Positions 60,351 to 64,000 of a DNA stretch of 64,000 bases are shown piece after piece. The stretch lies in NCBI RefSeq assembly GCF_014651715.1, contig NZ_BMXK01000009.1:62001-126000 (forward strand), read 5' to 3'. Positions within the stretch are counted from its first letter, which is position 1. The number at the start of each line of letters is the position of its first letter. The position numbers and the translations under genes were made by a program. The notes beneath the pieces were generated by a model. It was not told the origin of the DNA and made no database searches. It worked only from the letters and a program-made list of their open reading frames with translations. This stretch comes from Zhihengliuella salsuginis. Lineage in GTDB: Bacteria; Actinomycetota; Actinomycetes; Actinomycetales; Micrococcaceae.

Positions 60351-63300
60351 TTTACGAGCACGTCCGCGTCACCGCCGTCGTCGCGACGCGCGACGGTGCC
60401 GCTTTCCTCCCCCGAACGCTGGAGGCGCTGACCCGCCAGTCCCGCCCGGTCGACCGGTTCATCGGCGTCGACGCCGGATCCCGCGACGACTCCGCCGACC
60501 TCCTGCGCACCCACCTGCCCACGGACGCGACGATCGTCTCGACGTCGGCGCACGGCTTCGGCCACTCCGTCGCGGCCGGTCTCGAGTCCGGCCCGGAACC
60601 GTCCGAGAACCCCGCCGGCGAGTGGATCTGGCTGATCCACGACGACGCCGCGCCCGCAACCGACGCGCTGGAGCGGCTGCTCCAGGCCGTCGAGGCGAGC
60701 CCGTCCGTGACGATCGCCGGCTGCAAGCAGCTCGACGCCGACCGGCCGCGGCACCTGCTCGACGTCGGGTTGTCCATGAGCCGGACCGGCGAGCGCCTGA
60801 CGATGGTCGAACCCGACGAGCTCGACCAGGGCCAGCACGACCGCCGCTCCGACTCCTTCGCCGTCAATTCGGCCGGACTCCTGATCCGCCGCGACGCCTG
60901 GGAGGCTCTCGACGGCTTCGACCGCGCACTGCCCGGGATCGGCGACGACCTCGACCTTTGCTGGCGCAACCGGCTCGCCGGCCACCGCGTGGTCGTCGTG
61001 CCGCAGGCCCGGATGTACCACGTCTCCGACGCCGTCAAGCACCTGACCGGGCCGGTCGCGGCGCGCCGGTCGCAGGTCTACCTGCGGCTCAAGCACGCGC
61101 CCCTGCCGCTGGTCCCGTTCCTCACCGTCTACGCCGTCCTCGGCGGCATCGGCCGCTTCCTGGCCGCGCTGGTCACGAAGGACCCCGGCCACGGGGTCGG
61201 CCAGCTGGGCGCCTCGCTCGCGGCCGTGCTGAGTCCCGTCAGCCTCTTCTCCTCCCGGCGCTCGGCCGCGCGGACCCGCAAGCAGCGCCGCTCCGCGGTC
61301 GCGGCGCTCATGACCGGCCGCCGCGACGTGCGCGAGCACAAGCGCCACCTGCTCGCCGGGTCCGAGCCCGAGCCCGCCGGCGAGGAGCCGATCGCGCACA
61401 GCGAGGCCTCCAACCCCTCGGGCGACGACCGCGACGACTTCGCGGCCCTGGCCACCCCGAACCGGACCAGCCCCGCCGTCAGCGCCCTGATCGCCGTCGC
61501 CGTCGCCGTGGGTCTCTCGCTCCTCGGTCTGCGCCACCTGATCGGCGCGCAGGCACTGACCGGCGGATCGCTCCTGCCCGTCTCCGGACGGCTGGGCGAG
61601 ATCTGGGCCAACGCGACCGGCTGGTGGCAGGCCACCGGCAGCGGCACCGCGGGTGCGCCCGACCCCTTCGACTACGTCCTGACCCTGATCGGGGCCGCGG
61701 GCGGCACCAACCCGAACACCGCCGTCACCGTCTTCGTCCTCGCGGCCATGCCGCTGGCCGCGCTCTTCGCGTGGCTCGCCCTCGGCGCTGTCACCGGCTC
61801 CCGCGGCATCCGCATGTTCGGCGCCGTCGCCTACGCGATCGCCCCCGCGCTGCAGGTGGCGCTGGGCAGCGGCAGGCTCGGCGCCGTCGTCGTGCACGTT
61901 CTGGCCCCGCTGGTCGCGCTCGGCGTGATCCGCAGCATCGGCGGCGCCCGCCGCCGCGGCCTGAGCACCCTCGACGACGACGACCGCGCAGGGGCGCGGC
62001 CGGGAGTCGCCGGAACCGTCTCGTGGACGGCCGCGGCCGGCGCGGGGCTGGCCCTCGCGCTCGTCGTCGCCGCCGCTCCGGCGCTCCTGCTGCCGGCAAT
62101 CGTCCTGATCGCCGTGGTCGGCGCGTCCGCCGGCCGCCGCGCCAAGACCCTCTGGTGGATCCCGCTGCCGGCCCTGGCCGTGATGGCCGGGCTGGTCGTC
62201 GCCGCGTTCACCAACCTGCGGGTCCTCCTGGCAGATCCCGGCGTACCGCAGGCGTTCGACGCCGCGCCGTCGTGGCAGCAGCTGCTCGGTTTCCCCGTCA
62301 ACCTCGACACCGCGTCGCCCCCGGCCGGCCTTGACCTGCTGCCGGCCGGCGTGCCCTGGCTCGTGGTTGCGGCGGTCCTCGTGGCCCTGCCGGGCCTCGT
62401 CCTGGCGGTTGTCGGCGTGCTGGTGCCCGACCGCGCCGGCTGGACCGCGCGCGGTGCGATGGCCGCGGTCCTGGTTCTGCTGGCCGGGGCGACCGCCGCC
62501 CAGCTGGTCGCCACGGGCATCGATTCGGGGGCGGTCGTCACCGCCTTCACGGGGCCCTTCGTCTCCGGCGTCGTCCTGGCTCTGCTGCTGGCCGCGGCCG
62601 TCGGGGCCGGCCAGTTGCGCTTCCGCGCGGCACCCGGCCGTGCCGCCCCGGCCCGTCCCGGGCGGGCCGTCCGCGCCGGGCTGTCCGCGGCCGGCGTCTT
62701 CGCGACCGTCTCCCTGCTCGTGGCGGGGTCCGGCTGGATCGCCGGCAGCGCCGGCTACGGCGCTGAGTCGCAGGTCGCCCCGACGGCCCCGCGCAGCCTC
62801 CCGGCCACGGCCGCCGACCGCGGCCAGAGCCCCCTCGAGGCCCGCACCCTCGTCGTCACGCAGCGGGAGGGCGGGGTCATGGAGACCGCGCTCATGAGCG
62901 GGGCGGGCTCGACTCTCGACTCGGTCTCGGCCGTGGCGGAGGCGGATCGCTACTTCGGGCCCGTGCTCGAGTCTCAGCGCAGGGAGGACGACGACGCCAC
63001 CACCGCCCTGCGCGGAACCGTCGCCTCGATCGTGTCCGGCCAGGCGATCGATCCGCGCGAGGACCTGAGCGCCCTCGGCGTCGACTACGTGGTGCTGCGC
63101 AACGTGGACTCCTCGGGCGACTACGCCGCGTCGCAGATCGACGTCGTTCCGGGCCTGGCCTCCGTGGGCAAGACCGACGCCGGCTGGCTGTGGCGCGTCG
63201 AGCCCGTGCAGGTGGCGGGCGCCGAGGGGTCCGGTGATTTCACGGCCCGCGTGCGGATCGTGGACCGCAACCTGCAGAGCAGGCACCTGATCGCCTCCGA

Positions 63301-63769
63301 ACGCGGCGAAGTCTCCGCGCAGGACGTTCCGAGCGGCTCGGACGGCCGGCGCGTCGTCCTCGCGGAACGCGCAGCGACGGGCTGGTCGGCGACCTACGAC
63401 GGCCGCCCGCTGCGGTCGACGACGCTCGGCTGGGCCCAGGCATTCGAGCTGCCGGCGGAGGCCGGCGAACTGACCGTCGAGTACTCCGATCCGTGGGCCA
63501 TCCCGGTCGCGACCCTGCAGGGGCTGGTGCTGCTCATCGCGGTGCTCCTCGTGCTGCCGGTGCGCGCCCGGCGGCGGGCCGCGCTCGCGCAGCCGCGCTG
63601 GCGGACCACGGACCACATCGCCGACGAGCCGGAGCCCGCACCGGATGAAGCGGGCGCAGAGCACGACTCGGGCGCGGCCGAGGCGCCGGCCGAGCCGTCG
63701 GCAGCCGAGGACGAGCCGCAGGCGCAGGCACCGCAGCCCGACGCGACGACACCGGAGGAGCAGCGATGA
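60350..63769 (+). CDS. Large membrane glycosyltransferase, family 2
   Basis: About 1139 aa. The GT2 catalytic domain (about residues 5-230) begins VRVTAVVATRDGAAFLPRTLEAL, with IGVDAGSRDDSADLL, the D-x-D-like LIHDDAAPA, and GIGDDLDLCWRNRLAGHRV. After it come about twelve membrane helices (roughly 240-800), a large extracytoplasmic domain, a final helix (about 1060) and an acidic tail. The domain needs coding sequence upstream of the first normal in-frame start (GTG 60707). The only candidate is ATT 60350, sharing one base with the whiB stop (TAATT). GGAAG lies 11 bases before. It probably builds an envelope glycan. Confidence 0.85.
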   Translation: MYEHVRVTAVVATRDGAAFLPRTLEALTRQSRPVDRFIGVDAGSRDDSADLLRTHLPTDATIVSTSAHGFGHSVAAGLESGPEPSENPAGEWIWLIHDDAAPATDALERLLQAVEASPSVTIAGCKQLDADRPRHLLDVGLSMSRTGERLTMVEPDELDQGQHDRRSDSFAVNSAGLLIRRDAWEALDGFDRALPGIGDDLDLCWRNRLAGHRVVVVPQARMYHVSDAVKHLTGPVAARRSQVYLRLKHAPLPLVPFLTVYAVLGGIGRFLAALVTKDPGHGVGQLGASLAAVLSPVSLFSSRRSAARTRKQRRSAVAALMTGRRDVREHKRHLLAGSEPEPAGEEPIAHSEASNPSGDDRDDFAALATPNRTSPAVSALIAVAVAVGLSLLGLRHLIGAQALTGGSLLPVSGRLGEIWANATGWWQATGSGTAGAPDPFDYVLTLIGAAGGTNPNTAVTVFVLAAMPLAALFAWLALGAVTGSRGIRMFGAVAYAIAPALQVALGSGRLGAVVVHVLAPLVALGVIRSIGGARRRGLSTLDDDDRAGARPGVAGTVSWTAAAGAGLALALVVAAAPALLLPAIVLIAVVGASAGRRAKTLWWIPLPALAVMAGLVVAAFTNLRVLLADPGVPQAFDAAPSWQQLLGFPVNLDTASPPAGLDLLPAGVPWLVVAAVLVALPGLVLAVVGVLVPDRAGWTARGAMAAVLVLLAGATAAQLVATGIDSGAVVTAFTGPFVSGVVLALLLAAAVGAGQLRFRAAPGRAAPARPGRAVRAGLSAAGVFATVSLLVAGSGWIAGSAGYGAESQVAPTAPRSLPATAADRGQSPLEARTLVVTQREGGVMETALMSGAGSTLDSVSAVAEADRYFGPVLESQRREDDDATTALRGTVASIVSGQAIDPREDLSALGVDYVVLRNVDSSGDYAASQIDVVPGLASVGKTDAGWLWRVEPVQVAGAEGSGDFTARVRIVDRNLQSRHLIASERGEVSAQDVPSGSDGRRVVLAERAATGWSATYDGRPLRSTTLGWAQAFELPAEAGELTVEYSDPWAIPVATLQGLVLLIAVLLVLPVRARRRAALAQPRWRTTDHIADEPEPAPDEAGAEHDSGAAEAPAEPSAAEDEPQAQAPQPDATTPEEQR

Positions 63770-64000
63770 GCGACGCACCAGAGCAGACCACCAGCCGGGC
63801 CGCGCAGCGCGGCCCCGAGGTCGTCGAGGGGCGCCGCGCCCGGCGGGCCCAGCGCCGACGGATCCAGAAGATCCTCGCCGGCTCCGTCGGCGCCGTGCTC
63901 GTCCTCGGGGCCGGCGGCGGCGTCGCCGCGGCGGGGATCTTCGGTGTGCCCAGCGCCGCCGGGGACCTCGGCATCACGCGGTCCGAGGTTCCGGCCGGCG
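63766..64000 (+). CDS. DUF5719 family protein (5' part, truncated by the window)
   Basis: Only 78 residues are visible. The start ATG 63766 overlaps the GT2 stop (ATGA). A basic cytoplasmic segment (GRRARRAQRRRIQKI) precedes one membrane helix (LAGSVGAVLVLGAGGGVAAAGIFG, about residues 37-60), so it is a secreted or anchored protein. In related actinobacteria a DUF5719 protein follows the whiB / GT2 pair; that assignment rests on position more than on the visible sequence. Confidence 0.6.
   Translation, partial: MSDAPEQTTSRAAQRGPEVVEGRRARRAQRRRIQKILAGSVGAVLVLGAGGGVAAAGIFGVPSAAGDLGITRSEVPAG

Noticed and set aside
60277-62334. Plus-strand frame starting at an ATG inside whiB and overlapping the GT2 gene
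   Set aside because: Its product is Arg/Pro-rich shadow sequence. The GT2 signature lies in another frame, so this ATG is not the GT2 start.
60347-63778. Long minus-strand open frame opposite the GT2 gene
   Set aside because: The plus strand encodes a clear GT2 domain and membrane helices; the opposite frame is low complexity and has no recognisable domain.

Overview
This window is a high-GC chromosomal segment of an actinobacterium, most likely from the order Micrococcales (Arthrobacter-like, Micrococcaceae). The evidence is lineage-typical gene content: a mycothiol S-conjugate amidase (Mca), a WhiB protein, DUF4307, DUF4245, DUF501 and TIGR03089 proteins, a short Z-isoprenyl transferase, a WhiB / GT2 / DUF5719 neighbourhood, and strong G/C preference at third codon positions. 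It reads as core chromosome. I see no insertion sequence, prophage, CRISPR array or integron, and only one tRNA gene.

Layout. 0-6.5 kb: an ABC-2 exporter permease, a DUF4232 lipoprotein, a VOC protein, a small membrane protein, exonuclease III (xthA), trpS, a 2H phosphoesterase and a YihY/BrkB membrane protein. 6.5-12.2 kb: an alpha/beta hydrolase, then succinate dehydrogenase (sdhCDAB, minus strand) divergent from a mannose-1-phosphate guanylyltransferase. 12.2-27 kb: an M20 amidohydrolase followed by a block centred on nucleosides. It holds a BMP lipoprotein with an ABC importer, cytidine deaminase and thymidine phosphorylase, a DedA protein, a GntR regulator divergent from an MFS transporter and nucleoside hydrolase, adenosine deaminase and MazG. 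27-34 kb: enolase, a DivIC/FtsB-like protein, DUF501, Ppx/GppA, a membrane-anchored subtilase, NADH dehydrogenase II and a tRNA with a UAA anticodon. 34-45.5 kb: a Bax-inhibitor-like protein, aldose epimerase, AI-2E transporter, threonine deaminase, GreA, Mca, a DUF255 thioredoxin-fold protein, a hemolysin-III protein and an isoprenyl transferase. 45.5-53 kb: PIN-PhoH ATPase, GNAT, an unknown protein, prepilin peptidase, fumarase, carbonic anhydrase, DUF4245 and GlpX. 53-64 kb: an envelope and purine block with manA, an LCP protein, purE, purK, GtrA, TIGR03089, whiB, a very large GT2 membrane protein and the start of a DUF5719 protein that runs off the window.

Functionally the window combines central carbon metabolism and respiration (sdh, fumC, eno, glpX, ndh), GDP-mannose and envelope glycan supply (manC-type enzyme, manA, GtrA, GT2, LCP, UPP-type synthase), and nucleoside uptake and salvage.

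The most useful non-coding observations are these. About 19 genes carry a -10-like hexamer 6-7 nt before the start codon, which indicates leaderless mRNAs and settles several starts. Two tandem Rex-type operators precede ndh. A perfect CRP/GlxR-type palindrome lies about 60 bp upstream of the predicted sdhC transcription start. The large GT2 gene appears to begin at a non-canonical ATT inside a TAATT stop/start overlap. The UAA-anticodon tRNA lacks the long variable arm expected of a bacterial tRNA-Leu. I did not find a clearly new multi-gene system.
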